This document shows, one piece after another, positions 17,195 through 25,159 of a DNA stretch of 46,359 bases. This DNA is from a virus: the IMG/VR virus record IMGVR_UViG_3300025889_000199, positions 1 through 46,359 of that record; one strand, given 5' to 3'. The first letter of the stretch is position 1, and each line of letters starts with the position of its first letter. The translations under genes and the position numbers were made by a program. Under the pieces are notes generated by a model that worked only from the letters and a program-made list of their open reading frames with translations, made no database searches and was not told where the DNA came from.

Positions 17195-17950
17195 TCACGC
17201 CCGTTGGTCCACTACAATGAGTAAATCATTATCTTGTTCAACAGCGAGAATAGTGTTGGAGCCGAAATGAACTTCCGCATTACCTTCACTTAGCAATCCT
17301 ATGTTCTCCATCAACCACGGTCCGTAAGTGGACTCAATAGAAGCGTTAGGTCCCACAGGGTCACTTAGAGTCACTGTGTTAAAGAGTCGAGCCTCATGAC
17401 GCTTACCGGCAGTAATACTCAATTCTCCTTCTTCTGCATTGGCTATGACCTTGAATATCGGACTGGCGTTAAGGATGCCACGCATCTTTGATACAGTCAA
17501 AAGGTCAGTAATGTTGACAACACCGCCAATCTCTAACTCAGCGTTGTGCCACTTAGTCCACTGTGAATCTTTACTATCATTGATGAGTCGCTCAATCAAT
17601 GGTACCTTGCTGTATGATACAATAGCAGTGCTACTTGGGAATTGAACTTTAGTTGTTCCTGCATTGATGTAAAGTGTCTTACCACTTCCTAACTGCTTGA
17701 GAGTCACATTGTCACTCTTCGCACTCTTGAGGAACTTACATGCCTTCTCCAATTCGCTAATGTCGATTGTACCTGCCGTTCTAACGATACCCTGTACCTG
17801 ACGCTCTTTATGAAAATAGTGCGACATGAAAGCAACTGTTGCTGTCATCTTACCATCTATAGCGAAGGTCACTTTTAGGTCACCGACATTCTTACCAAAA
17901 GATGACAAAAACTGCAATGCTTGCTTACGGTCTATAGAAACCTCAGTCAT
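17195..17950 (-). CDS. Sliding clamp (PCNA-like)
   Basis: A 251-aa protein of typical PCNA length made of alternating strands and short helices in two similar halves. It has 'TIDISELEKACKFLKSAKSD' near residue 60 and a hydrophobic C-terminal strand 'NDLLIVVDQRA'. Sequence is divergent. The call rests on length, secondary-structure pattern and position directly before PolB in a block with RFC. It would encircle DNA as a trimer and tether PolB and PIP-box proteins. The ATG at 17950 is used because it overlaps the upstream stop (TGATG). Confidence 0.65.
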   Translation of the reverse strand: MTEVSIDRKQALQFLSSFGKNVGDLKVTFAIDGKMTATVAFMSHYFHKERQVQGIVRTAGTIDISELEKACKFLKSAKSDNVTLKQLGSGKTLYINAGTTKVQFPSSTAIVSYSKVPLIERLINDSKDSQWTKWHNAELEIGGVVNITDLLTVSKMRGILNASPIFKVIANAEEGELSITAGKRHEARLFNTVTLSDPVGPNASIESTYGPWLMENIGLLSEGNAEVHFGSNTILAVEQDNDLLIVVDQRA

Positions 17951-18183
17951 CAAATCATCCCCCTGTACTTACGAGGTTTTGAATCAAATCCTATGCTTTC
18001 AGTCATTTGCTCATCAAAATCAATTGGTAGTTTACTTTGTAATAGTCCAGTCGTGTCTCCAAACTCAGATAGTTTACTTTGTCTGAGTACATGCTTACCG
18101 CAGTGAGCACACGCATTAACCACAGGTTTAGTGGATGGTTTGTCTTGCATGACTTTCTTCCAAAATTTCCACTTCTTAGTCAT
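17950..18183 (-). CDS. Small protein with single CxxC knuckle
   Basis: A 77-aa protein with a basic, aromatic N-terminus (MTKKWKFWKKV) and one 'CAHCGK' near residue 28; no second Cys pair is present, so a lone protein would need a partner to bind zinc. AGGTGAT lies 4 nt before the ATG at 18183. Coupled by TGATG to the clamp gene. Function unknown; a clamp-associated factor is conceivable. Confidence 0.45.
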   Translation of the reverse strand: MTKKWKFWKKVMQDKPSTKPVVNACAHCGKHVLRQSKLSEFGDTTGLLQSKLPIDFDEQMTESIGFDSKPRKYRGMI

Positions 18184-18198
18184 AATAATCACCTAATG

Positions 18199-18354
18199 AC
18201 ACACGGCGGGGGAACGACGGGTGAAGGAAATTGCCTGCAAACTCCACCTTGCCTTTGGATTCTCGACTGCCGAGGAATATAGCAGCCTTGGGATGTTAGA
18301 GAGAATACGAAGGAACACTTTGTCGTTTTTACTGTGCAAACCCCCATGGTGTGT
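18199..18354. ncRNA. Candidate structured RNA / regulatory leader (orientation undecided)
   Basis: A 178-bp gap between genes that is more GC-rich than its surroundings. Nested complementary segments: ACACAC (18199-18204) with GTGTGT (18349-18354); GGGGG (18208-18212) with CCCCC (18341-18345); AACGAC (18213-18218) with GTCGTT (18322-18327); ATTCTC (18259-18264) with GAGAAT (18301-18306); CTGC (18267-18270) with GCAG (18282-18285); and a side hairpin GGTG/CACC (18220-18223 with 18245-18248). The result is cloverleaf-like. A minus-strand 52-aa Cys-containing ORF crosses it but has no ribosome site. Two possible G-U pairs lean to the plus strand. Confidence 0.4.
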
Positions 18355-18361
18355 AAATTAA

Positions 18362-19348
18362 TCATAGTGAGCCATCGTACAGTTCGGGTAGTCCGAACCA
18401 TTGTGGCTCTTGTCCTGCCTCCGTAATCAGTGTAGTTCTTTTCTGTCCTTGAAGTTTAGCGTTAGTCTTACTCTTGTCGAAGGTGACTTGATACTCGCTT
18501 CGTATGACATCTCCAGTTTCATCATCAATAGTGTCTTTACGCTCACAGATTAGGATTTGATAGACGAAGTTATTACTTGCCTTCTCCCAATCAGGTCGCC
18601 ACTTAGGGTCGCTGTTTTCAGCATTACCCCATGTGTAGTTTGTCAGACGAAGGTGAGTCTCCCAAAAGACTCTAACGCCTGCTTTAACAAGAGCACGACA
18701 CAAACCAGTTAGTTGATGGAATCGAGTCTTACGAATAGCCCAGTCCCATTGATGACCGACCTTCTTATTCCAGTCGGCTGCTTCAATACCATCTTTAGCG
18801 ATGTTCAAGTCTACGATTCGCATACAGTTTACACAAACACTGTCCCATAGGTCAACACCAGTGACATGAACACCCCAAAGGCGAGTACCTGTGTATTCAG
18901 GGTCACGCTGTTTGTGTGCTATATCAACTGCAAACTGAAATATCGACATGACTCTATCGTGAGTAGCAGGGTAGTCATAAGCAGTTCTATCACCACGATG
19001 CATTACCCATGGTTCCCAACATTTGATTCGACCCTCGTGTGAGTGGAATGCTGATTTGTTAGCAGCCCCTCCACCTTCAAAGTCTATAATCCACAATTCT
19101 TCATTGCGTTCTTTCGCTGCATCATCCTTAACGAATGCGTCAGTGACTATCGCAGTTTTACCTGTGTTGTCATGACCTGCAATACCCATAAAGATGTGAG
19201 TCTGTGGGGTATTGTCCATCATCATTAGTTCTTTCTGTAGTGAAGCAAACGCATCATCATCAGTGCGTTTGTGAGCAGGAGTAGATTCGAGTTTTTCTTC
19301 TTCTACCTCTTTTTTCTCAGCCTCTTTTGTTTTACCGAAACCAGCCAT
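18362..19348 (-). CDS. RecA-fold ATPase, Sak4-like recombinase
   Basis: A 328-aa protein with Walker A 'GHDNTGKTAIV' near residue 58, an acidic 'LWIIDFEGGG' strand near 85, a Walker-B-like 'GVHVTGVDLWDS' and a conserved 'VFWETH' strand. It matches single-domain P-loop ATPases of phages (Sak4/AAA_24 type, distant RadA relatives) that promote strand annealing and recombination-dependent replication. The charged N-terminal 30 residues are likely disordered. GAGGTGAT 5 nt before the ATG. It sits between an OB-like protein and the structured gap that precedes the clamp genes. Confidence 0.7.
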   Translation of the reverse strand: MAGFGKTKEAEKKEVEEEKLESTPAHKRTDDDAFASLQKELMMMDNTPQTHIFMGIAGHDNTGKTAIVTDAFVKDDAAKERNEELWIIDFEGGGAANKSAFHSHEGRIKCWEPWVMHRGDRTAYDYPATHDRVMSIFQFAVDIAHKQRDPEYTGTRLWGVHVTGVDLWDSVCVNCMRIVDLNIAKDGIEAADWNKKVGHQWDWAIRKTRFHQLTGLCRALVKAGVRVFWETHLRLTNYTWGNAENSDPKWRPDWEKASNNFVYQILICERKDTIDDETGDVIRSEYQVTFDKSKTNAKLQGQKRTTLITEAGQEPQWFGLPELYDGSL

Positions 19349-19359
19349 TCTTTATCACC

Positions 19360-20700
19360 TCACTCGAATTGTCCTCGACCAGTGTCTCCACCAGTAGCCC
19401 TGCGTCGAATGCGACGAGGGTGAGCAAAGACACCCATTACTTTCAGATTAGGAATGTCGACTCCATCTTTTCTCTTGACTGCTATTCTACCGCAAACCAA
19501 TACAGTTGAGTTCTCAGCGTATGGAATTTCTTCACCATTTTCAAATGCTACGAAGGGGTTAGTCAAATCATTACAAGCACTACCTATCCAACACATGACT
19601 TCACGCAAGTCTTGTTGACTATGCATACTTTGTAGAGCACTGGATGATAGGGACAAAGAATAAGACCTGTTGCCTTCATCATATTCACTTTCACGAGCCT
19701 CAGAAGATAATCTGTTGACTGTTCCCTTGGTGAATATCACTGGACCTGACTTGCCTTGCTCACCGTTGATTGTAAACGACCTGCTACCTGATTCAAAGGC
19801 TTCTACTAAATCTTCTAATGAAGCGTAATAGCCATGTAATTCAGAATCTACCCACATCTTCATTGGATTGAGTAAAGGTCTAACTGACTCAGATACGAAC
19901 TCATCAGTGTATGTAATGTTGTCTTTAATACCAAGGTTAGTACTGAGTACATCTTTGAATCCCTCAGGTGCATTGTCGCTTGGGAGTTTTGCTTCTATCC
20001 TACAAGGTTCACCTATACGGACTACCATGTTAGCATCTTCACCTTGACAATCAAGTCTCCATAGTTGGATAGCATTGTCATTTGTAAATTCACTTTCAGG
20101 AGCACCGAGGAAGAAGTAATTTCTTCCAATCATGCTCATCGCTTTTGCTCGACCTTGTTTTGTTAGTAAACAAATACGCTCACCGTCTGCTAAGAAAGAG
20201 TGGTCAGGAATTTCATCTACTGAAAATTCTGTACGCTTTTCACCGTTAGATGTATTCAGCATCCAAACACCATCGCCCTTTGTGAAATGACCTACAAATC
20301 CACTGCCTACAGCAGCACCAGCATCGAGTGTGAAATCACGCTTTGCTCTCTTTACAAGTCCACCACGGCGGTCACGGGAGTTTGGTTCGACACCTACAAA
20401 CATACCAACGAATGGTACACCTGCATAAGCACCGCTACTTCCACCACTGCTCACATTACGGGTTTCTACAAGCATTTGTTCTGCCCAATCTTCAAGCAAA
20501 TCTTCATCTTCGTTTGAAGCATCTTCACACAAGTATTCTTTGGCTATGTAATCATAGAACTCTTGCTTAACACTGGCTAACTCTTTCTTAGTTCGCTCAG
20601 CGTATGCACTAAGTCTTTCCATGACACCGGCGGGAAGCCCTGTGTTTTGGCTTGTTTCTTCTGTTTCTTCTTCATAAACTTCTTCATATTCATCATTCAT
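19360..20700 (-). CDS. Possible ssDNA-binding (OB-fold) protein
   Basis: A 446-aa protein with a very acidic N-terminus (residues 1-17), a helical region to about 85, then a long beta-rich part including 'GMFVGVEPNSRDRRGG' and a C-terminal 'VLVCGRIAVKRKDG' that could be OB-fold strands, ending in a basic Arg cluster ('RRIRRRATGG'). Position between the clamp loader and a Sak4-like recombinase would suit an RPA-like protein. This is inferred; no signature motif is present. GGAGGTG is well placed and the ATG overlaps the clamp-loader gene by 8 nt. Confidence 0.45.
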   Translation of the reverse strand: MNDEYEEVYEEETEETSQNTGLPAGVMERLSAYAERTKKELASVKQEFYDYIAKEYLCEDASNEDEDLLEDWAEQMLVETRNVSSGGSSGAYAGVPFVGMFVGVEPNSRDRRGGLVKRAKRDFTLDAGAAVGSGFVGHFTKGDGVWMLNTSNGEKRTEFSVDEIPDHSFLADGERICLLTKQGRAKAMSMIGRNYFFLGAPESEFTNDNAIQLWRLDCQGEDANMVVRIGEPCRIEAKLPSDNAPEGFKDVLSTNLGIKDNITYTDEFVSESVRPLLNPMKMWVDSELHGYYASLEDLVEAFESGSRSFTINGEQGKSGPVIFTKGTVNRLSSEARESEYDEGNRSYSLSLSSSALQSMHSQQDLREVMCWIGSACNDLTNPFVAFENGEEIPYAENSTVLVCGRIAVKRKDGVDIPNLKVMGVFAHPRRIRRRATGGDTGRGQFE

Positions 20701-21622
20701 TTTTTTGCACCTCCTTCTTCAATCGTGCCACAAGGCAGTCAACGAAGGAATAGGAACCGAGCGACCACTCATACATGTGTGGTACCATCTCGCCAAGCAC
20801 AGCCATCACTGTGAATGTTGTATCAGCATCCATCTCAAAGAAGGATGTAAGGTTTTGATGGAATGAACGCATGACTTGATGAATCGTCATGCCATTGTCC
20901 AACATGGAATATAACGATGAACGCATGTTCATCCACTCACCGCCTACTGCTGCGAGGGCTGCCTTTGAGCCACTTGCCTCAGAAATACGAATGTCGAGTA
21001 TTTTTTGTGGGGTATCTGAATAAGCCCACTTCTGTATTGCTCTTCTCATATCACCACCACAGTGATGCATAAGGTAAAGAGCAGCGTCGTACCATTCATC
21101 AGTACGCTTTCTTTCTAATTCAGGGAGAATCTGCATTAAGCGTGAAGCACCATCTTCGGGTGTAATAGGTCCAAATTCATAGGTGGCACATCTGCTTTTG
21201 ATAGCAGGTCTAATCTTTGTAATGTCATTTGCTGTAAGAACAAACAGCGTATTGTCTGCATTCAACTCTATGACTTGACGCAGTGCATCTTGAGCAGCAG
21301 GTGTTAGACCGTCAGCCTCATCCAGTAATATGACTCGACGGTCAGCACCGATTGCTTTCATGGAAGCCCAGTTCTTTAGTTCATGACGAATGAAATCAAT
21401 ACCTCTATCGTCACTGGCATTAGTCATGGTGAAATTCATGGGGTCAAAGAAATCTTTCAACATTTCACGAGCGATTACTTTACCACCAGTAGTCTTACCA
21501 GTGCCCGGTGGTCCGTAGAGTAGTACAGCATTTGGGTATTTATCTTTTGAACTCCATTCTAAAGCATCTGATACAAATTCAGGTTGCCCTACAATCTCCA
21601 AGAATGTCAATGGTTCAAACAT
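20693..21622 (-). CDS. Clamp loader small subunit (RFC-like AAA+ ATPase)
   Basis: A 309-aa protein with 'LLYGPPGTGKTTGGKVIA' (Walker A, residue 35), 'ILLDEADGLTPAAQDALR' (Walker B plus RFC box), 'LFVLTAND' (sensor 1) and 'SRCATYEF' (the SRC arginine finger). These fully define an RFC small-subunit-type loader that opens PCNA on primed DNA. The C-terminal collar domain is short. No large subunit is visible in the window, so it may act as a homo-oligomer or recruit the host large subunit. A copy of the 22-bp promoter element ends 15 nt before its ATG; no ribosome site is seen, consistent with a leaderless transcript. Confidence 0.93.
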   Translation of the reverse strand: MFEPLTFLEIVGQPEFVSDALEWSSKDKYPNAVLLYGPPGTGKTTGGKVIAREMLKDFFDPMNFTMTNASDDRGIDFIRHELKNWASMKAIGADRRVILLDEADGLTPAAQDALRQVIELNADNTLFVLTANDITKIRPAIKSRCATYEFGPITPEDGASRLMQILPELERKRTDEWYDAALYLMHHCGGDMRRAIQKWAYSDTPQKILDIRISEASGSKAALAAVGGEWMNMRSSLYSMLDNGMTIHQVMRSFHQNLTSFFEMDADTTFTVMAVLGEMVPHMYEWSLGSYSFVDCLVARLKKEVQKNE

Positions 21623-21624
21623 GA

Positions 21625-22056
21625 TTAGACCCCTTTTGATGTTTCTTTAAGTAGTGAACTCTCCAGTCTTTCGATTTCATTGTCATATCTTTCAGCCCAT
21701 TGAATGAAATTCTCGTAGGTTTTAGGAGCAGGGTTATCATGTACCCACAGGAGAGCACCGAGTCCATCTTGGTCTGCAAATAATTTACGCACCTTGTAAG
21801 CGTCATCCATTCGTAGTATGAATGTAATCCATGCAAGAACTTCTTTCTTCGTATCATACACATCTTGAACTTCAAGCCCGACGACCGATAGTGCTTCATT
21901 AACAACCTGCTCGGCATATAGTGGTGGTGTCTTTTGCCACCTAACACAAGGTCTAACTCGATAACCTGAGGGTCTATCACTCGCTTTAGATATGTTTACA
22001 CTGAAACGAATGCCACCTAATATGTAGCCAAGACCGAGCATCATATCTTCATTCAA
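21625..22056 (-). CDS. Small protein with faint LAGLIDADG-like pattern
   Basis: A 143-aa protein. The segment 'LGYILGGIRFSVNISK' followed later by 'PCVRWQK', a hydrophobic helix and 'DDAYKVRKLF' recalls the layout of a single LAGLIDADG half, but the catalytic acidic residue of that motif would be Gly. So either it is a degenerate, inactive homologue used for DNA binding, or the likeness is accidental. The frame begins at a TTG overlapping the upstream stop (TTGA); an ATGATG 12 nt on is the alternative. Its last residues are encoded by the promoter element of the next gene. Confidence 0.4.
   Translation of the reverse strand: MNEDMMLGLGYILGGIRFSVNISKASDRPSGYRVRPCVRWQKTPPLYAEQVVNEALSVVGLEVQDVYDTKKEVLAWITFILRMDDAYKVRKLFADQDGLGALLWVHDNPAPKTYENFIQWAERYDNEIERLESSLLKETSKGV
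21637..21658 (-). promoter_or_regulatory. 22-bp promoter element, copy 1 (clamp loader)
   Basis: Minus-strand CACTACTTAAAGAAACATC, 22 nt from TTAAAG to the ATG of the clamp loader. It lies inside the 3' end of the upstream gene, where it encodes SLLKETSK. Confidence 0.65.
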
Positions 22057-23279
22057 CTTTCCAACCCCCTTTCGATTAAATCAGTTAACTGAGCGACATC
22101 ACCTATACCTAAATCCGGTCTTGTGTCGATAAAAAGACACTGGTTGATGTAGCCTTCACCGTCGACTGCTAACACAGCAACCTCAATTACCACGCATGAA
22201 TCTTCATCAACACTTCTAACGCCGACATTCGGGTCCAAGATGTTAGCCACTGGTTCAAAATCATCAAGACCATCAAGAGCCGACAATGTCCAGCGACTCT
22301 CATCAATTGAGTGTAGTCGTAAGAAAACACGAGAGCGATGGGGATAGATTGTGAAACCCATGATTTCATCCGGCTCGTAGTGGCTCGATGCTCGCACGAG
22401 CCTCACGCACTGAACATCTTCATCATTAAGTCGCAACATAATTTGTTCCCACGCTCCGTGCTCTTGTAGTCTGAAAGATTCAACTTCTTTCGGTAGCCTC
22501 GACTCCCATGTTTCAGTTGGATTAGATATAGCGATGCGGTCAATCATCGTCTCGCCTGACCACTCAATGAGATAATCATTTGAGAGAGTTGAACTTATAC
22601 GCTCACCTGAGCGAGTCCTTGCTTCTCCTTTCCAAGTAAAGTACAACTGACCATTCGGTATAACCACTGCAATGTAATCATCCTCAGGTGGTACAAGTTT
22701 CATCCAAGGTCGCCATCGAGCAGGTGATGGGAAAGCACTGTGCTTCCACCACTCTTCAAGTGATTGAATGCTGTTAGGGTCATCGAACATTTTAATCAAT
22801 GTATCACGAGTCATACTTTGCTTCACCAATCTCGCAGGGAGATTCATTATCATCGACATGATACCGAAGAAAGACCTCTTACTAATCTGAGGTTGAGCCT
22901 TCATCAAATATCGCCATACAAGACGAGCCTCGACTTCGTTGAACCTGTAAGCGATGTCTGTGAATGTCATCGACTCAAAGGGAAGGTCGAGTACCTGTTG
23001 ACATGAGAGAGCACGAGATGCTGACTTATTACTTTCAGACGCAAGAGCATACCATACCTCTTCATCAGGCAACATACTCTTTGCGACATCATAGAACAAT
23101 GAAAGTTCATGTGCCACTTTTCCAATAGCAGTGCTTGTTGACACTCTCGCTTTGTCAGGGAAGAAAAACTCATAGAAGTACAAGGCTTCTTCTTTTGTAA
23201 TCAGCCGTTGTAGTTGAGAGCGTTTCTGAGAACCCAACCTCAAGCGTTCATGAATGTCAGCAAGCACTGAGAACTTCAT
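22053..23279 (-). CDS. Divergent DNA-ligase-like protein lacking the KxDG motif
   Basis: A 408-aa protein. N-terminal helices (residues 20-170, 'AIGKVAHELSLFYDV') resemble the DNA-binding domain of archaeal ATP-dependent ligases. A beta-rich middle would correspond to the nucleotidyltransferase, yet no KxDG lysine motif is seen ('YIAVVIPNGQLYF' sits at that place). The C-terminal 'CVVIEVAVLAVDGEG' with 'DTRPDLGIGDVAQL' looks like the ligase OB domain end. It may be a non-catalytic ligase relative or an unrelated protein. ATGA overlap with the TFB-like gene; GAGG 8 nt upstream. Confidence 0.4.
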   Translation of the reverse strand: MKFSVLADIHERLRLGSQKRSQLQRLITKEEALYFYEFFFPDKARVSTSTAIGKVAHELSLFYDVAKSMLPDEEVWYALASESNKSASRALSCQQVLDLPFESMTFTDIAYRFNEVEARLVWRYLMKAQPQISKRSFFGIMSMIMNLPARLVKQSMTRDTLIKMFDDPNSIQSLEEWWKHSAFPSPARWRPWMKLVPPEDDYIAVVIPNGQLYFTWKGEARTRSGERISSTLSNDYLIEWSGETMIDRIAISNPTETWESRLPKEVESFRLQEHGAWEQIMLRLNDEDVQCVRLVRASSHYEPDEIMGFTIYPHRSRVFLRLHSIDESRWTLSALDGLDDFEPVANILDPNVGVRSVDEDSCVVIEVAVLAVDGEGYINQCLFIDTRPDLGIGDVAQLTDLIERGLES

Positions 23280-23611
23280 GTATATTCCTCGATGACATCT
23301 GTGAAATCATCTTGCCATACGCTCGCTCGTGGTTGAGTACCTACACCAAAAATCTTCATTGTATGGTTTCTCATCTTAACAGCACTTATCTTCATCCCAC
23401 TTTTCTTAGCGACGAGATAGATACAATCAACCATTAGTCCATGAGGACTTCTTGGTGCAAACCATTTAGGTGATTGTTCTATACGCATCTGCATCATCTT
23501 TGCCGAGGCAAACTGTTCAACCGTTAATCCAAGACTGCTTGCTAACTCAAGTGCTCTATCCTCAGAATGTGCCTGAACAGAACGCATCAAAGCATCAGCC
23601 TTCTCACTCAT
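23276..23611 (-). CDS. TFB/TFIIB-like single cyclin-repeat protein
   Basis: A 111-aa protein. 'LASSLGLTVEQF...' and 'PRSPHGLMVDCIYLVAKKSG' followed by 'KIFGVGTQPRASVWQDDF' match one cyclin fold of archaeal TFB (pattern LxxxLGL, RSPxGL, YLAxxxxG, VTxxTxR). The usual zinc ribbon, B-reader and second repeat are absent. It could bind promoter DNA or TBP and redirect host RNA polymerase, or block host TFB. Next to a SANT-like HTH gene and a zinc-ribbon gene, making a small transcription-factor cluster. The ATG at 23611 is preferred to an upstream TTG. Confidence 0.55.
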   Translation of the reverse strand: MSEKADALMRSVQAHSEDRALELASSLGLTVEQFASAKMMQMRIEQSPKWFAPRSPHGLMVDCIYLVAKKSGMKISAVKMRNHTMKIFGVGTQPRASVWQDDFTDVIEEYT

Positions 23612-23613
23612 AA

Positions 23614-24027
23614 TCAATCCTCATCTCTTTTACTGTAGACTTTGATAACAGCATTCGCTGCATTGAGTGCTTGAAGAAGTGCTTTGTTCTCACGCTCAAG
23701 TTGCTGAGTGTACTCTTTATACAATTTCAGACCTATATCTAATTTGGTTTTATCAACAACAGCCTTATCGTTTTTCTTAGTAGTCGGCTTAGGCTTTGCT
23801 TTGGGCTTAGGGCTTGCTTTAGGCTTAGGAGCCACAGGTGCTTTGATTCTTTCCCAAATGAAATGAGGACCATTACTCTTTCTCAGTTTACTTAACCTCA
23901 TGCTAACCGCAGCAGGTGTACGCTTCAACTCTTCAGAAATTTCTGATATTCTTGCCCCGTCATTCCATCTGTCTACCAGTTTTGTATCATCTGCTTCTGT
24001 CCATTTTCTTATTTTTCTTTTTGTCAT
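23614..24027 (-). CDS. SANT/Myb-like HTH protein with coiled-coil tail
   Basis: A 137-aa protein. Residues 7-50 ('RKWTEADDTKLVDRWNDG' then 'ISEISEELKRTPAAVSMRL') are a Myb/SANT-like three-helix domain with conserved Trp. Residues 65-90 form a basic Lys-Pro linker ('KPKASPKPKAKPKP'), and residues 95-130 a coiled coil for oligomerisation. Likely a DNA-binding transcription regulator. ATGA overlap with the upstream gene and close coupling to the TFB-like gene suggest joint action. Confidence 0.65.
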   Translation of the reverse strand: MTKRKIRKWTEADDTKLVDRWNDGARISEISEELKRTPAAVSMRLSKLRKSNGPHFIWERIKAPVAPKPKASPKPKAKPKPTTKKNDKAVVDKTKLDIGLKLYKEYTQQLERENKALLQALNAANAVIKVYSKRDED

Positions 24028-24605
24028 ATTTCTACCTCCAATTGTTTGTCCATCTCAGTTTTGATAGCATTCACATCCATGTATGCTGTACTAAGTGGAA
24101 TGGCTTGCATCTTGAGGAGTGTGTCTCCTGCTCGTGTGGTCATCGTGTGACCGAGTATTTTTTCAAGGGCTGAGTTAAGAGCAGCCTCGTGTTTATCATC
24201 ATCTTCAATGGACTCGTCTGCGATGAAAGCAGCGATGTCTTTGAGTGCCTTCTCGACTACTGGACCTATAGTATTGGGGTCTGCATCCTCAGGTACGAAG
24301 TTGCGGATAGCCATACTGAGTAATCGTCGCATGATTCTTTTCATAGGCAACTTCCTTGGTATGCGTTGCTCAACTTGTGAACAGTTTCGATAACCATGCC
24401 CGTGAGTCTTTCCACCAGTGTGCGGTTCAGTCACCAGCATAACAGTGGAGCCAGTCAGTAAGTCCGTCACCATCACCTGTGGGTCGGAATAGTAATCTTC
24501 TTCGGCAGTGTGCATAGACTTCTCTCGCTTCTCAATTTGAGACGCAGCAGCCTTGAGTGCCTTAGCCGTACCGTCAGTCCAGTTCATTTCAGATAGTTGT
24601 TTCAT
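24024..24605 (-). CDS. Hypothetical acidic helical protein
   Basis: A 193-aa protein of mostly helical character with a 'HTGGKTHGHGYRNC' segment near residue 62 (a resemblance to a P-loop is superficial). No family recognised. It is the first gene after promoter copy 2 and couples by ATGA to the SANT-like gene, so it opens the transcription-factor operon. Confidence 0.5.
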   Translation of the reverse strand: MKQLSEMNWTDGTAKALKAAASQIEKREKSMHTAEEDYYSDPQVMVTDLLTGSTVMLVTEPHTGGKTHGHGYRNCSQVEQRIPRKLPMKRIMRRLLSMAIRNFVPEDADPNTIGPVVEKALKDIAAFIADESIEDDDKHEAALNSALEKILGHTMTTRAGDTLLKMQAIPLSTAYMDVNAIKTEMDKQLEVEI

Positions 24606-24925
24606 TGCATCACCTTTTCTGATGTCGCTTTAAGTAGTGAATCTCGATAGTCATTCAAACATTTGAAGTCAGAATCAACAATAGCAATCGGTGAAGCATC
24701 TTCAACTGCATGTGGTGTAGAAGTCGCACCAGTCTTACCAGTCTTTTCTTCACCGACGACTCCTGTTAGACTACGCAAAGTCTTGGCACTCATCATACCG
24801 TGTCTGCATTTCTGACAGACTACAGTGACAAGTGCGTGACCGCTTGCTACTGGGTTAGGAAAACCCTTCTTACATAATCTACACACAGTGGTCTTAGGTG
24901 CATTAGGATATGAGTAGCCTCTCAT
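24602..24925 (-). CDS. Zinc-ribbon protein
   Basis: A 107-aa protein with 'VCRLCKKGF' and 'VCQKCRHG' (C15/C18 and C37/C40), a classic zinc ribbon, then a disordered Thr/Gly stretch and a short helix. The last residues (SLLKATSEK) are encoded by the promoter element of the next operon. The ribbon might supply in trans what the TFB-like protein lacks, but this is speculation. Confidence 0.6.
   Translation of the reverse strand: MRGYSYPNAPKTTVCRLCKKGFPNPVASGHALVTVVCQKCRHGMMSAKTLRSLTGVVGEEKTGKTGATSTPHAVEDASPIAIVDSDFKCLNDYRDSLLKATSEKVMQ
24620..24641 (-). promoter_or_regulatory. 22-bp promoter element, copy 2
   Basis: Minus-strand CACTACTTAAAGCGACATC, 22 nt from TTAAAG to the ATG at 24605, with GGTGAT in between. 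Embedded in the 3' end of the zinc-ribbon gene, encoding SLLKATSE. Confidence 0.65.
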
Positions 24926-24931
24926 TTGATT

Positions 24932-25156
24932 TCACTCCTTTGCTTTGTAATCACTATGTTCCTTCGGTAGTCTGTGGAGCCTACGCTCAATCATGTTGTC
25001 AATCAGATTGATGATGTTCGTCACCCCTGAGTCGAAACGCTTCTTACTGTGTTCATCTGTAGCCATCGCTCTTTCTAAGGGCGTGATGTCTACAGCCGAC
25101 AACAAGTGTTTCAACAATTCGTATTCTACTTCCGGTATGTTTCTTGCTCTATTCAT
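24932..25156 (-). CDS. Hypothetical small helical protein
   Basis: A 74-aa protein, predicted all helix, starting MNRARNIPEVEYELL. No motif recognised. Three nucleotides separate it from the membrane-protein stop upstream and 6 from the zinc-ribbon gene downstream, so it belongs to the same transcript. Confidence 0.5.
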   Translation of the reverse strand: MNRARNIPEVEYELLKHLLSAVDITPLERAMATDEHSKKRFDSGVTNIINLIDNMIERRLHRLPKEHSDYKAKE

Positions 25157-25159
25157 TTT

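Noticed and set aside
18189-18401. 70-aa minus-strand ORF (and its 52-aa sub-ORF with four Cys)
   Set aside because: The first part overlaps the recombinase gene end and the rest coincides with nested RNA stems; no ribosome site before the ATG. Kept as a candidate RNA instead.
21615-21980. 121-aa minus-strand ORF overlapping the LAGLIDADG-like gene
   Set aside because: Shadow frame without ribosome site; the alternative frame is coupled to its neighbours.
24024-24605. P-loop in the 193-aa protein (HTGGKTHGHG)
   Set aside because: Spacing and following residues do not fit GxxxxGK[ST], and no Walker B is seen.
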